A stretch of 64,000 nt of DNA. Origin: a virus. The notes below the pieces were generated by a model that searched no databases, was not told the DNA's origin, and saw nothing but the letters and a program-made list of their open reading frames with translations. Location of the stretch: the IMG/VR virus record IMGVR_UViG_3300043446_005562, positions 124,001 to 188,000 of that record; one strand, given 5' to 3'. Positions 42,649-52,203 of this stretch are shown piece by piece. A program made the position numbers and the translations under genes. Numbering within the stretch: the first letter of the stretch is position 1; each line of letters begins with the position of its first letter.

Positions 42649-43726
42649 ACCCAAAGTACTGGCTTTTTATTTACCGCAGTTTTATCCAATTCCAGAGAAT
42701 GATGCCAATTGGGGCGTCGGTTTTACAGAATGGACAAATTTGACCAGAGCAAAGCCTAGATTTGAAAATCACGTGATTCGAAAAGAGTCTCTTGAATTTG
42801 GTCAATACGATCTTCGCAGTTATCAAGTCAGAAAAAGACATGCAGACTTAGCAAAGGATCATGGAGTTTACGGTTTCGTCTATTATCACTATTGGTTTTA
42901 TGGAAATTCTCCAGAAAAAGTGATGTACGAACCGCTAGAGAGAATGCTGATTGACGGCGAACCTGATTTACCATTTTGTTTTGAATGGGCCAATGAGCCA
43001 TGGACAAAAACCTGGGATGGATCCGAAAAAAATGTACTACTTCCGCAAACGTACGGCACACCAGCCGAATGGAAAAAGCATTTTGAGTATTTGCTTCCAT
43101 TCTTCAAGCACAAAAATTACATATTGGTCGACAATAAACCAGTATTTATGATATACAGAATAGGTCATTTCAAACAGTTTAATCAATTTAAAAATTTTGT
43201 AAATGAGCTTGCCATCAAAGAGGGTTTTTCAGGAATCCACTTTGTTCAACTGTTAAATCATTTTAGCGATTCTGAGGATTTGTTTGACCTAAGCGTCGAT
43301 GCCTATGCAGAATATCATCCAATGTACGTGAACCGGTTCATTAATCCTATTGTTATGGATAGCGAACAATTTACCCTACATGATGCTGTGCAAAAATGGC
43401 AAAAAATACCGGAAATACCGTTGCCAACTCATTTGCTCAGGGATAAACACTACTATCGAGGTTATTACAGCGGCTGGGACGCATCCCCTCGAGGTTTAAA
43501 TCGAAAATTTTCAATTGATGTAAATAATACACCGGATAATTTTAAAAAGAATTTGGGCAAACAGCTAGACCTAGTCGTGAATGACAAATTTAATCCGGAA
43601 AATTTTCTTTTTATTTTTGCCTGGAATGAATGGGGCGAGGGCGCAATACTTGAACCAGACACAGTGTTTAAATACGAATATTTGAATGCAATAAGAGATA
43701 GCGTTAAAAAATATACCAGTACATGA
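42641..43726 (+). CDS. WbsX / GH99-like glycan enzyme
   Basis: A 361-residue protein of the WbsX type (Pfam Glyco_tran_WbsX, related to GH99 endo-mannosidases). Typical sequences are LAFYLPQFYPIPENDANWG at the N-terminus, GFTEWTNL, GFVYYHYWFYG, FCFEWANEPW and AWNEWGEGAILEPD near the C-terminus. Such proteins occur in O-antigen and exopolysaccharide loci. It overlaps the previous gene by eight bases and the next by four. Confidence 0.9.
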   Translation: MSKPKVLAFYLPQFYPIPENDANWGVGFTEWTNLTRAKPRFENHVIRKESLEFGQYDLRSYQVRKRHADLAKDHGVYGFVYYHYWFYGNSPEKVMYEPLERMLIDGEPDLPFCFEWANEPWTKTWDGSEKNVLLPQTYGTPAEWKKHFEYLLPFFKHKNYILVDNKPVFMIYRIGHFKQFNQFKNFVNELAIKEGFSGIHFVQLLNHFSDSEDLFDLSVDAYAEYHPMYVNRFINPIVMDSEQFTLHDAVQKWQKIPEIPLPTHLLRDKHYYRGYYSGWDASPRGLNRKFSIDVNNTPDNFKKNLGKQLDLVVNDKFNPENFLFIFAWNEWGEGAILEPDTVFKYEYLNAIRDSVKKYTST

Positions 43727-44514
43727 AAGTTGGAATAGTTGCTATCGCTAAAGACGAGGAAAGATATTTAGCTGAATGGTTGCAGTATCATTCGCTGCTT
43801 GGCTTTGATAATTTTTACATATACGATAATTCCTCAAATAATCGATTAATGAATTTTGCAACAGATAAAATCAAAATAATTTATTATCCTGGGCGAGTTA
43901 AGCAGATTGAGGCGTACAACGATTTTATTCAAAACTTTTCAAATGAAATAGACTATGTTATTGCGCTAGATATCGATGAATTTCTAGTAATTCACAATGG
44001 TTTAACTTTGCAAAATTTCATAAAAAAGTATGTACTTTCTTCTGGTGTATGTATTAATTGGAGATTTTTTGGCGCAAATGGCCATAAATACTTTAAGGAC
44101 CAGTCGGTGTTAGAAAGATTCACAATGAGGCAACCTGATTTTGATCACAATGTAAAAACTCTGGTCAAAACTGAGACCCTATTGAGATATTCAAATCCAC
44201 ACTGCCCGGATCTGATAACAGTCGGTCAAATTACAGATCTGTTGGGTAATCCAATAAATCTTAATGATCCAGTCTCCGAGGTAGATACCATTGGAATTGC
44301 TCAAATAAATCACTATTTCTGTAAATCTTGGCAGGAATTCAACTGGAAAATAAATAGAGGTAGAGCAACAACTATGAAAGAAAAGAGATCAACCGACGAT
44401 TTTGTTTGGTCAAATAGAAACGATGTACTTGACCTCAGTGCAATTAAATTTAGAGATAAAAAAAATAATCATATAAACAATGTACTTACCGATTCCTTAC
44501 AAAATTCAGTATGA
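43723..44514 (+). CDS. Family 92/2-type glycosyltransferase
   Basis: A 263-residue GT-A enzyme. VGIVAIAKDEERYLAEWLQYHSLLGFDNFYIYDNSS is the standard start of GT92-like (Glyco_tranf_2_4) proteins, and ALDIDEFL supplies the metal-binding DxD. NHYFCKSWQEFNWKINRG near the end carries a typical His. The acceptor is unknown. Confidence 0.88.
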   Translation: MKVGIVAIAKDEERYLAEWLQYHSLLGFDNFYIYDNSSNNRLMNFATDKIKIIYYPGRVKQIEAYNDFIQNFSNEIDYVIALDIDEFLVIHNGLTLQNFIKKYVLSSGVCINWRFFGANGHKYFKDQSVLERFTMRQPDFDHNVKTLVKTETLLRYSNPHCPDLITVGQITDLLGNPINLNDPVSEVDTIGIAQINHYFCKSWQEFNWKINRGRATTMKEKRSTDDFVWSNRNDVLDLSAIKFRDKKNNHINNVLTDSLQNSV

Positions 44515-45118
44515 CACCAAAAAATTCAATTTCAAGGAGATTGTTGAAAATATGTTGGGTGTGACCGATCTTTATCAGTTACATCAACTTAAAGATTATG
44601 AATTCTTTTCAAGAGAAAAGGATCAGTCAACCGAATGGCATAAATCGTATTATTCAAAATTTGAAACCGAGTTTTATCCAACCTATCTTGAGTTGATTAA
44701 ATTTCTGGCAAAACAATTTGATTATAACGAACTCATATATCAAAAAATTCCAACCTTTAGAACTCAACTGGTCAATAATCTAGGAGTTGGTGAATGGCAC
44801 CGGGACAGAACCTACAACCACGGAATAACTGAGGTCAATTTTTGGATGCCGTTTACTGATACTAACGAAACCAATACCATTTGGATGGAGAGCCGAGAAG
44901 GCAATGAGGACTTTATGCCCTATACTGTAAAATACGGAGAAATCCTAGTCTTTGATGGCGCTAACCTACTACACGGTAATAAAACAAACATGTCAGACAC
45001 AACCAGGGTCTCGGTTGACTTTAGGCTAGTTGATCCAGAGCTCTTTATTCCAAATCAGGCTGGCTCAATTAACATGAATGCACCATTCGATCTAGGTGGT
45101 TACTTTGAAAAAATTTAG
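44480..45118 (+). CDS. 2-oxoglutarate/Fe(II)-dependent oxygenase-like protein
   Basis: A 212-residue double-stranded beta-helix protein. The facial triad is visible: WHRDRTYNHG (H-x-D), then LLHGNKTNMSDTTRVSVDFRL with the distal His and the Arg that binds 2-oxoglutarate. Similar proteins (StrG-like) occur in sugar and antibiotic gene clusters. It may hydroxylate or oxidise a sugar or nucleotide-sugar of this module. It overlaps the previous gene by 35 bases. Confidence 0.82.
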   Translation: MYLPIPYKIQYDTKKFNFKEIVENMLGVTDLYQLHQLKDYEFFSREKDQSTEWHKSYYSKFETEFYPTYLELIKFLAKQFDYNELIYQKIPTFRTQLVNNLGVGEWHRDRTYNHGITEVNFWMPFTDTNETNTIWMESREGNEDFMPYTVKYGEILVFDGANLLHGNKTNMSDTTRVSVDFRLVDPELFIPNQAGSINMNAPFDLGGYFEKI

Positions 45119-45121
45119 TAA

Positions 45122-45949
45122 ATGAAATTAGCCGCAGGTTATGTTGTATTCGATGGCCTTGAGACTCTTGGCGCGTCCCTGAAGTCAATCAGAAATCAGG
45201 TTAATATAATCATTGTCTCATATCAAACTGTTTCCTGGGGAGGAACCAGTGCGAAACCTGGGCTTGTGCAAGAGCTCAATGAGTTAAAGGCACAAGGCCT
45301 AATTGATCACATAATTGAGTTTAAAAATTTTAGACCCAGCACATTAAAAACGCCAGAATCGGTCATTCAGGCCAAGGCGTTTGAGCTCAATAAAAGACAG
45401 GGCTGTCTAAACCTGGCTAGGGAATTGGGGGCAACTCATTATCTATCAATTGATGCTGATGAGTGCTATCGAGAAAAAGAATTTGCTTGGGCCAAATCCG
45501 AAATTGAAAAAAATTCGCTGGACGCAACCGCTCTGCACTACATTAATTACGTTACTCCAACTCTACATCGGGGTTATTCGCGTTGGAAAATTCCTTTTAT
45601 TTACAGAATCACGCCGAGCTGTCGACACCATAATCTGCAGCAGATATTTTCAGGAGTAGATCCAACTCGTGGCCTGCTTGACGAAGATTATCGAAAGAGC
45701 CGAGTTTTTGAAAGAGAGCTAATCTCAATGCATCACATGGAAATGGTTCGCCATGACATTGGTGAAAAGTATCGGGCATCAAGCCGCTACTTTCCGAATC
45801 GCGAAAAAATTCCAATGCTGGAACAGGACATTGTGACCGCTCAACAGACCGGCGCTCTTAAATTTACAGGACCCCATTTGGGAGATGATGACCCAAAGAA
45901 GAGCACCCAATTGATCAAGTGTGATAACGAATTTGGAATAGATTTTTAA
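45122..45949 (+). CDS. GT-A-type glycosyltransferase-like protein
   Basis: A 275-residue protein. The N-terminal YVVFDGLETLGASLKSIRNQVNIIIVSYQ and a later LSIDADECYRE (DxD-type metal site) indicate a GT-A fold. The C-terminal half is rich in Arg, His and aromatic residues (LHRGYSRWKIPFIYRITPSCRHH). Its stop overlaps the minus-strand gp5-like gene by four bases. Last gene of the glycan module. Confidence 0.78.
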   Translation: MKLAAGYVVFDGLETLGASLKSIRNQVNIIIVSYQTVSWGGTSAKPGLVQELNELKAQGLIDHIIEFKNFRPSTLKTPESVIQAKAFELNKRQGCLNLARELGATHYLSIDADECYREKEFAWAKSEIEKNSLDATALHYINYVTPTLHRGYSRWKIPFIYRITPSCRHHNLQQIFSGVDPTRGLLDEDYRKSRVFERELISMHHMEMVRHDIGEKYRASSRYFPNREKIPMLEQDIVTAQQTGALKFTGPHLGDDDPKKSTQLIKCDNEFGIDF

Positions 45950-46746
45950 TTGCCCTTGGCAATTATGACATCGGTACTAAGTGCATTACCCATACCTATT
46001 TGTACAGCGTTTGTTGCTGCACCCGCTCCGCCTGGAGCCTTTGAATCAATTATTGCTGCAAGCTGAGTTAATAGAGCCTTTAACGGCTCGCCAAGTACAG
46101 CTGAGTGCTTTGTACCGTCCTTGCCTACCTGTACTCGGCCGCCCAAGAGCTTAATCATTGGGCTGTCAACCGTCACAGCCGACCCGGTTGTAACATTGAC
46201 TTGGGAATTTGCATTGATTCGAATAATATTGTTCTCGAAAGAGATTTGAGACTGGTGATCCTTATGCTCAATTAAGATATTTGAGGTTTTATTGTCAATT
46301 CGAATGAACGATTTCTTTAGCTCCATTTGTAGACCAATCTCACGATCAAACCAAAATCTAATCTGCTCATCGCCGTCAAACAGGATAAAATGAGCCCCTT
46401 CGTATTTTGCACCGCCCTTTTTAAGTTCTTCCTTGATATCCTCGCCGACCTCCTGGGGTTGCATGTACTCGGGTGAATAGATATCGCCATGATTGAACTT
46501 TACTTGCACAACCGCACCGACCTTGGGTATTGATAATGAACCGCCTCTAGCGTGCTTACCAAAGAACATTGGCTTGTTGGCAGGTACCGCCCATGGTAAA
46601 TCTTCTACTGCAATATCATCAAACAGCGAAAAAACTCGAATTCGACAGCGACCCTCAAATTTCGGGTCCATAATGTCTTCCACCTTTCCAAGGTATACAT
46701 CTGAAAATTCTTCAGACTCAGCGTTTGTTTTAATTGAAGTTGCCAT
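45946..46746 (-). CDS. 5: Baseplate spike protein (gp5-like, without lysozyme domain)
   Basis: A 266-residue protein. Residues 15-120 match the gp5/VgrG OB-fold: YLGKVEDIMDPKFEGRCRIRVFSLFD, DLPWAVP, GSLSIPKVGAVVQVKFNHGD. The C-terminal part (IRIDNKTSNILIEHKDHQSQISFENNIIRINANSQVNVTTGS) has the short strands expected of a beta-helical needle. The lysozyme domain found in T4 gp5 is absent, so peptidoglycan cutting must come from another protein. It forms the central tail spike on the gp27-like hub. Confidence 0.85.
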   Translation of the reverse strand: MATSIKTNAESEEFSDVYLGKVEDIMDPKFEGRCRIRVFSLFDDIAVEDLPWAVPANKPMFFGKHARGGSLSIPKVGAVVQVKFNHGDIYSPEYMQPQEVGEDIKEELKKGGAKYEGAHFILFDGDEQIRFWFDREIGLQMELKKSFIRIDNKTSNILIEHKDHQSQISFENNIIRINANSQVNVTTGSAVTVDSPMIKLLGGRVQVGKDGTKHSAVLGEPLKALLTQLAAIIDSKAPGGAGAATNAVQIGMGNALSTDVIIAKGN

Positions 46747-46778
46747 ACTCTATTTTATACTCTAGATTTATTGATTGG

Positions 46779-47993
46779 TTATGGATAAACATCACCAAGG
46801 TTACCCAACACAATTGGAGTTTCTTCAGGATTGGGCAGCGCTCGCGTGCCGGTTAGATCAGCGATCGGCGGGCCGACTGGCGCCTGTCTACCTGTGATTG
46901 ATGCTCCAAACTTATTGATTGCTCCGCTTATTCCATTCAGGCCGCCTTCCTCATACACATTACCTAACGCGGTGCCCTCTATGCCAGTCTGTATGTCATT
47001 CAGCACAGAACCTGCGATTGCGCCAGGCAGTCTAGTGATAGAACTTAGCACATTACTCAATCGATTGCTCAGTGCATTAAAAGCGCCCGTTAATAAACCC
47101 GACTTGTGTACATCATTTGCCTCTGACGCGGGTACCGCAACCTGTTCAACCCAACCAACATTTACCTTGAAGCTAGGCGAAAATGGCTTGTCCTCAGTAG
47201 AGGCTTTAAATTCAGTCTGGCCGGTTCCACCCAAGAATTCAGCAAAATCAAATTCGCACTGTTTGAGTCTAAATCTAATTGTTTTTAGACCCCTTACTAG
47301 ATTTTTACTGGAATCGTATTGATAAAAATCATTTTCGGTATCGCTGAACAGCCCCTTTGTGCCGTGATCAACGATATCCCGAATCTCAATCAACCAAATT
47401 TCCATGTCAAACCAGCGCAAGTTATCCGGCAGACGATACGCTAATCTGTCGTTATCGTATACCGCATACCTGTAATTTTCAGCAATATCGGTTAGAGGTT
47501 GTCTAATTGATTCCAGACAGTTAAAGGTCAGAGTTGCCTTTTTGTTTCCTTCTTTTACACGATGAGTGGTTTTCCATAAATCGGAGATTCCTTGCACTGA
47601 CTGAAAATACCATGGCGAAGACTGCAGATCAAGCAGGCCGGTAATGCAGTTTGCAAGGCACAGGCTTGGCGTAAGATTTGAACCAATCGTGGCTGGGACC
47701 GTGTAGCCCCCGTAATAGTCTGTGAGCCATTGGTATGCAGAGTACTCAACCAGTCTGTTGGTTGGGCCGTTATCGGGCTCCTCTATGAATCTATCGGCTG
47801 AGATATTTGACTCTGTGCCAAACAGCGCAGCTGGCCCCATTAATAAATTATCATTGTAAATACCGTCGTTTTGAAAGGTTGTTCTGACTGGAAAAAAGTC
47901 AAGATGAAAAGTCAAAAAGACCGGATCGTTAAAATCCGCAACTGACGATTTTATAAAACTATCTACTTTGGTTGGTTGGCCGAATCTTCTCAT
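46779..47993 (-). CDS. Baseplate / tail-tube-initiator-like protein
   Basis: A 404-residue protein. Residues 100-260 show beta-strand patterns like tail tube proteins (KKATLTFNCLESIRQPLTDIAENYRYAVYD, RWFDMEIWLIEIRDI, LKTIRFRLKQCEFDF), which suggests a gp48/gp54-type protein that starts the tube on the baseplate. The C-terminal 120 residues are Gly/Ala/Pro-rich and probably flexible. It lies between the spike and hub genes. The role is inferred from pattern and position. Confidence 0.75.
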   Translation of the reverse strand: MRRFGQPTKVDSFIKSSVADFNDPVFLTFHLDFFPVRTTFQNDGIYNDNLLMGPAALFGTESNISADRFIEEPDNGPTNRLVEYSAYQWLTDYYGGYTVPATIGSNLTPSLCLANCITGLLDLQSSPWYFQSVQGISDLWKTTHRVKEGNKKATLTFNCLESIRQPLTDIAENYRYAVYDNDRLAYRLPDNLRWFDMEIWLIEIRDIVDHGTKGLFSDTENDFYQYDSSKNLVRGLKTIRFRLKQCEFDFAEFLGGTGQTEFKASTEDKPFSPSFKVNVGWVEQVAVPASEANDVHKSGLLTGAFNALSNRLSNVLSSITRLPGAIAGSVLNDIQTGIEGTALGNVYEEGGLNGISGAINKFGASITGRQAPVGPPIADLTGTRALPNPEETPIVLGNLGDVYP

Positions 47994-47995
47994 TT

Positions 47996-49528
47996 TTATG
48001 TACCTTTAATTTCATTTTTTGGACTTGGTAATAACCAGTGGCGTCTGGCCAAGTACATGGTTGTTTCAAACTCGCCATCATTGTATGCATAGTTAACAGA
48101 AGACACATAGTAAAAACCCGTCAAGGCCTTGTCTAAAAAATGAGAATCTGCGTAACTATCATAAGCGTCATTACCGCTACTAATTTCATTTTTCTGGTCG
48201 ATTACATCGCCTAATTCGCGTCTTGCCTTGGCCGCGGCCATTGCGGCTTCTCTCTCCAGAAAGATTGCAACAGCCACCCTTGAACCCCGCAGTACTGTCG
48301 TGTTAAATCCGCTCAATTTTATCTTGAGCTGGTTTTTGTAGGTCTCCTTTAGGTTATGATCATTTAATAAATTAGCGTATTTGTACTCAGCGTGAGCATT
48401 GCCGTAATCAACACCCTTCCACACGCCGACGACCGTATCCGAATTGGAATATTCGTCAATCGTAACGGTTTGCGGCGCGGTGCCGTCATTGCCGGGTAAA
48501 GTTATTAGGGGCTCGACCGGATGATTTATGAAATTCACATCGTCCGATTTGGAATTGGGTGAATCGTTACCGCCGTGATCGTACCAATAGATCTCCTTCT
48601 TTAAACTGTTTTCTAAAAGTATTTCACCGTGATTGCTGATCATTGAAAAGTCTTTGATGAATGTCTCGGAACCCTTTAATTGTCGATAGTTGCTAAGCAC
48701 CAAATCAACCTCAGCATCGTTCGCCTCCTCCTTATCCAATTCAACCCTGGTCTTGTTGATTGCGTTTTGCACAAGCGCAATGACTGTTGTGTCGGTCTCC
48801 GGATCCTGCGAAAACATTTTTTCTACGTTTATGAAGTTTAGAGTGTAGTATCGATCTATGAAACAGTCAAAGAAAGATTCTTCGCCCGAATACGCCATTT
48901 TTTTGACGTGATTTATGAAAGATTTGTAAGAGTAGTTTGGCATCAGCCAGGTCATTTCGTCCTTAGTATCTTCCGGTTGATTGTCTGCAAAGCCCAACTG
49001 CAATTCATCAGCCACTTTTTTTAGAGTTGCAAGTGAAGTTGATTTTGAGAATGATTTTGAGAATTGACCGTTTAGTTTTGGCACATGGAGCTCACCGCTA
49101 ATCGTGTAGACTGAGGTGTTGCTGCCAGGTAGAGAGATTGAATTTATTGAGGTAATTATGTAGTCGCCGGAAAAACTTTTTAGCTTTGAGTGTTGAGATT
49201 GAATGTAAACGCTCGCAATAATGTTGGTTAGAGGATAACCGCCCGCACCAAACACAGAATTTTCATCAATTAGGGTAATTGAAACCCTAGGCACAAGCTC
49301 ATCATACCAAACGCTAAGGCTCTTTATCATGTCTTCGGACAGGAGTAGTGTTCCCAATTTAACGATGGGTCTCATCAAACCCTTTCGCTGAGCAAATCCG
49401 GTCGGGCTAAGATTCTTGCTGAAAAGAAGACGACCGTCTTCGTTCTTTAGAGTATCGGTATCCAGCACAGTGATGAGGCTGGGCGTGATCTTTGGAGTTG
49501 ATCTAATTAAAATTTTATCAACAGCCAT
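47996..49528 (-). CDS. Baseplate hub protein (gp27-like)
   Basis: A 510-residue protein. The layout agrees with tail hub proteins: beta-domain (PRVSITLIDENSVFGAGG, SGDYIITSINSISLPGSNTSVYTISGEL), then TLKKVADELQLGFADN and WLMPNYSYKSFINHVKKMAYSGEESFFDCFIDRYYTLNFIN, the hub segment in which a second domain follows the first tube-like domain, and a C-terminal domain ending FETTMYLARRHWLLPSP. It should sit between tail tube and gp5-like spike, whose gene is close by. Exact T4 equivalence is inferred. Confidence 0.75.
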   Translation of the reverse strand: MAVDKILIRSTPKITPSLITVLDTDTLKNEDGRLLFSKNLSPTGFAQRKGLMRPIVKLGTLLLSEDMIKSLSVWYDELVPRVSITLIDENSVFGAGGYPLTNIIASVYIQSQHSKLKSFSGDYIITSINSISLPGSNTSVYTISGELHVPKLNGQFSKSFSKSTSLATLKKVADELQLGFADNQPEDTKDEMTWLMPNYSYKSFINHVKKMAYSGEESFFDCFIDRYYTLNFINVEKMFSQDPETDTTVIALVQNAINKTRVELDKEEANDAEVDLVLSNYRQLKGSETFIKDFSMISNHGEILLENSLKKEIYWYDHGGNDSPNSKSDDVNFINHPVEPLITLPGNDGTAPQTVTIDEYSNSDTVVGVWKGVDYGNAHAEYKYANLLNDHNLKETYKNQLKIKLSGFNTTVLRGSRVAVAIFLEREAAMAAAKARRELGDVIDQKNEISSGNDAYDSYADSHFLDKALTGFYYVSSVNYAYNDGEFETTMYLARRHWLLPSPKNEIKGT

Positions 49529-49530
49529 GG

Positions 49531-50112
49531 TTATTTAGCGTTTTTATTTTTAATCAAGGTCTCCATTAACTTTGCTCTCGAAATTGGAATTGCACAATCC
49601 TCCTTTTTAACCGAAGTCACATCCGCGCCAAACACAATTTTTCCATTTGCAATTTTAACGCTGGCATCAAGCGCAACGTTTGGAGCAACTGGCGGAACCG
49701 AGCCGGCCTTATTGAGCAGAAACTCGACTCTGCGCTTGTCCTTTTTCTTGGTTGGATTGAGCTTAACGTTTGATGCCTTTTTTCGAGCGGGATACTCTGC
49801 GAGTTTAGGCTTTGCCCCAAATTTAAGAATGGTCTCGCCGTCGGGTATTCTGATGACATCTCCGATATTTAGAGAAAATGGATTGGAATAGCCATTGTAT
49901 TTTAAAATCAGGTCCGCAAAATCCGTTCTCTGATAAAAAATATTTGAAATAAGATCAGGTCTCATGCAAGTATCCTCAGTAACAATATAGGCCTTACCGC
50001 CATTTATTCGGATATTGAGATAGGCCACCGCTCTGCGAATGAGATCAATGACAGTATCGCCATTTGATTTTGTATAAGTATCCTTGTTTAGTAGAGAAGT
50101 TAAATTAAGCAT
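49531..50112 (-). CDS. 53: Baseplate wedge protein (gp53-like) with LysM-type domain
   Basis: A 193-residue protein. Residues 45-95 (CMRPDLISNIFYQRTDFADLILKYNGYSNPFSLNIGDVIRIPD) have the spacing of a LysM domain, as found in T4 gp53 and related wedge proteins. The rest is lysine-rich. It lies next to the hub gene. Probably links wedge to hub; peptidoglycan binding is not implied. Confidence 0.7.
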   Translation of the reverse strand: MLNLTSLLNKDTYTKSNGDTVIDLIRRAVAYLNIRINGGKAYIVTEDTCMRPDLISNIFYQRTDFADLILKYNGYSNPFSLNIGDVIRIPDGETILKFGAKPKLAEYPARKKASNVKLNPTKKKDKRRVEFLLNKAGSVPPVAPNVALDASVKIANGKIVFGADVTSVKKEDCAIPISRAKLMETLIKNKNAK

Positions 50113-50121
50113 GCCAATTAA

Positions 50122-52137
50122 TTATTGTTTATGTTGACGTCTATCGTAGTACATGTACAGGATAGAATCATTTATTTTAGCAGGGTTTAATGGATCCTGC
50201 TTAGCCTGATCGGTTGCATTGCCCGCGTATCCGTACGCGCGTCTAACCCTATCCCTGTATTTTTCAAAGGTGCCTCCGCCCAAACCTTTCTTGATTGATT
50301 CAATCTCGTCCGATGTAAATTGTTTTGTCAATTGAGCGTACATTGTATTGTTGCTCTCTCCAAAACTATCGTCAGCTGAAGAAAATCCTCTGAGTTTTGA
50401 GTCCATCATTTTGGTTTCGCCCAAGTTGAACATTCTTTCAATTGCAACCTTGTCCCTGGGCTTGCCCTGTTTTAGCTTCACATCGAAAGTTACGCCGGTC
50501 GGAAAATCGTCTGGGCCCATCTCTTCATCGAACGCCATATCACAGCCTGTACACACCAGGTCGCCCATTACCATTATTGGATTTAGTGGATTGCCCACGA
50601 CCAGGTGCCATTCACCGACCGGTCTGTCTGATTGGGCCGCCTTAATTGACAAGAGATTGGGTACAGCATTAGCTAATTCTGCAATCGCGGCAGTCTGTGC
50701 GACTCGAAGAGCCTTCTCCTTTAGTTTTGTAGGGTCGCCCTTTGCAGCATCCTTTGCAATTGCCAAACCCTCTGAGGCTGTTGCCTTGAGCGCGTCCATT
50801 ACTTTGGATGAAAGCGCCATGATATCAGCAGTATTGTCCCCAGTAAAGCTTGTTGCCCAGCTTGTTAAGATATCTCCAATCTGTTGAGTTGTCGTCTGAT
50901 CAAATTTAACACCAAGTCTTGGGAAATAACGCCCCAGTTGGCCTAAAAATTCGGCGTCATTATAGGTTAAGTTTAAAAATGAAGCAATTAGGTCAAGCGC
51001 AACTATTTTTGGGCTTAATCCGCTGAACGATCTAAACGAATAGTGAAATTTAATAGTGAACGGCGTGCTCCAACCGTCTTGCATGCCGCGTTCTCGTCTG
51101 GTGGTCTGGTGTATCCGATTGACTGGTCCGTATATTCTGTTCCAATAAGGGCCGCTTGTTGTGTATAGATTTTTAAGGTATTCCTGCATTTTGCCCTCCA
51201 TTCCACTAAGCTCCTGTAATTGTTTGTCATTGCCAGCCAAGCCAACTCCAATTTTCTTTAATTGTTCGCCCAGTTTTTCCAAACCCTTTATTTTTGAAAA
51301 TGCTCCAGCCAAATCGTCAACCGTTACCTCATTACCCGTAATGGTTTGTTCGCTTACAGTAAGGTCTCCCCATTTAAGATTCCACTTCATTACGCCGATT
51401 GAAGACAGCTTATTATCGGTGCCGTCTCCCCACCAGGTCACAGCCTGTGCAACCGGAATGAGAGCCCTTTGCCCACCGGCTATCCTGAGCTGATCCTCAA
51501 CTGGAAATGGGTATCTACGTAGGGTTATTAAACGATTATTTGGAATTTTTCCGTAGTTTTTACAGAACATAAAATCCGTCATTGAATAGGGCTGAAAACC
51601 CATCACCGATTGGCTGGACTGCTCTGCACCCCATTTGATGATATTAGCCGCGGTCGGATTTGCAAGAGTCGAGGCATTCCTAACCAAAAAATTAGCAGCG
51701 TCCTGTTTTTTCTGTTCAATTGCGGTTAGGGCATCCTGGATTGTTTGTTTTGATTTGGCTATATCAGCGTCAACCGATTGGCCGGCCGTGCTTTTTTTAC
51801 CCAAGGTTCTTAAATTCTGTTTTTCCCTAATGATCCTATCCTGAATCTTTTGATTCTGCTGCTGGTTGAATTCATCAGCTGTTTTGGTGTTTTTGGCATG
51901 GTAGCCGATAAAATGAGCAGCCGGCTCGTATGAGGAACCGTTAATGAATTTGGAATACTTAAAAATTGAGAATTTATTGAAAATGGACTCAGCTGCATTC
52001 TCAGTAATTGAGGCTTCCGGATTACCTTCCGCAATTTTTGCAGCAATTTCATCAAGGCTACTTACGTCCTTGAGGAATTCCAAGTACTGTGTACCTGCGA
52101 ATGCGCGTTCAACTGTTAAACCAGCCTGTGATGCCAT
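50122..52137 (-). CDS. Large tail/baseplate structural protein of unknown type
   Basis: A 671-residue protein. Regions include an N-terminal helical segment with a coiled-coil-like part near 95-150, a middle domain (FMFCKNYGKIPNNRLITLRRYPFPVEDQL), FKIHY-type strands after residue 350 (TPFTIKFHYSFRSFSGLSP), and a C-terminal domain with PVGEWHLVVGNPLNPIMVMGDLVCTG, which looks like a tail-associated beta domain. No specific T4 counterpart is recognised. The late promoter at 52160 starts the baseplate operon here. Confidence 0.8.
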   Translation of the reverse strand: MASQAGLTVERAFAGTQYLEFLKDVSSLDEIAAKIAEGNPEASITENAAESIFNKFSIFKYSKFINGSSYEPAAHFIGYHAKNTKTADEFNQQQNQKIQDRIIREKQNLRTLGKKSTAGQSVDADIAKSKQTIQDALTAIEQKKQDAANFLVRNASTLANPTAANIIKWGAEQSSQSVMGFQPYSMTDFMFCKNYGKIPNNRLITLRRYPFPVEDQLRIAGGQRALIPVAQAVTWWGDGTDNKLSSIGVMKWNLKWGDLTVSEQTITGNEVTVDDLAGAFSKIKGLEKLGEQLKKIGVGLAGNDKQLQELSGMEGKMQEYLKNLYTTSGPYWNRIYGPVNRIHQTTRRERGMQDGWSTPFTIKFHYSFRSFSGLSPKIVALDLIASFLNLTYNDAEFLGQLGRYFPRLGVKFDQTTTQQIGDILTSWATSFTGDNTADIMALSSKVMDALKATASEGLAIAKDAAKGDPTKLKEKALRVAQTAAIAELANAVPNLLSIKAAQSDRPVGEWHLVVGNPLNPIMVMGDLVCTGCDMAFDEEMGPDDFPTGVTFDVKLKQGKPRDKVAIERMFNLGETKMMDSKLRGFSSADDSFGESNNTMYAQLTKQFTSDEIESIKKGLGGGTFEKYRDRVRRAYGYAGNATDQAKQDPLNPAKINDSILYMYYDRRQHKQ

Positions 52138-52159
52138 TAATTATCCGGTTATTTCTTAT

Positions 52160-52167
52160 TATTTATC
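52160..52167 (-). promoter_or_regulatory. T4-type late promoter of the baseplate operon
   Basis: GATAAATA on the minus strand, 22 bases upstream of the ATG at 52137. Confidence 0.65.
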
Positions 52168-52203
52168 AACGCGGATGAGAGTTACGAAAATAGGAATCTG
52201 AGC

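Noticed and set aside
40282-45949. T4-type DNA glucosyltransferases
   Set aside because: The enzymes match polysaccharide-type families, not alpha- or beta-glucosyltransferases of T4.
45946-46746. Lysozyme domain in the gp5-like protein
   Set aside because: The 266 residues hold only OB-fold and needle parts; no E-x8-D-x5-T lysozyme motif was seen.
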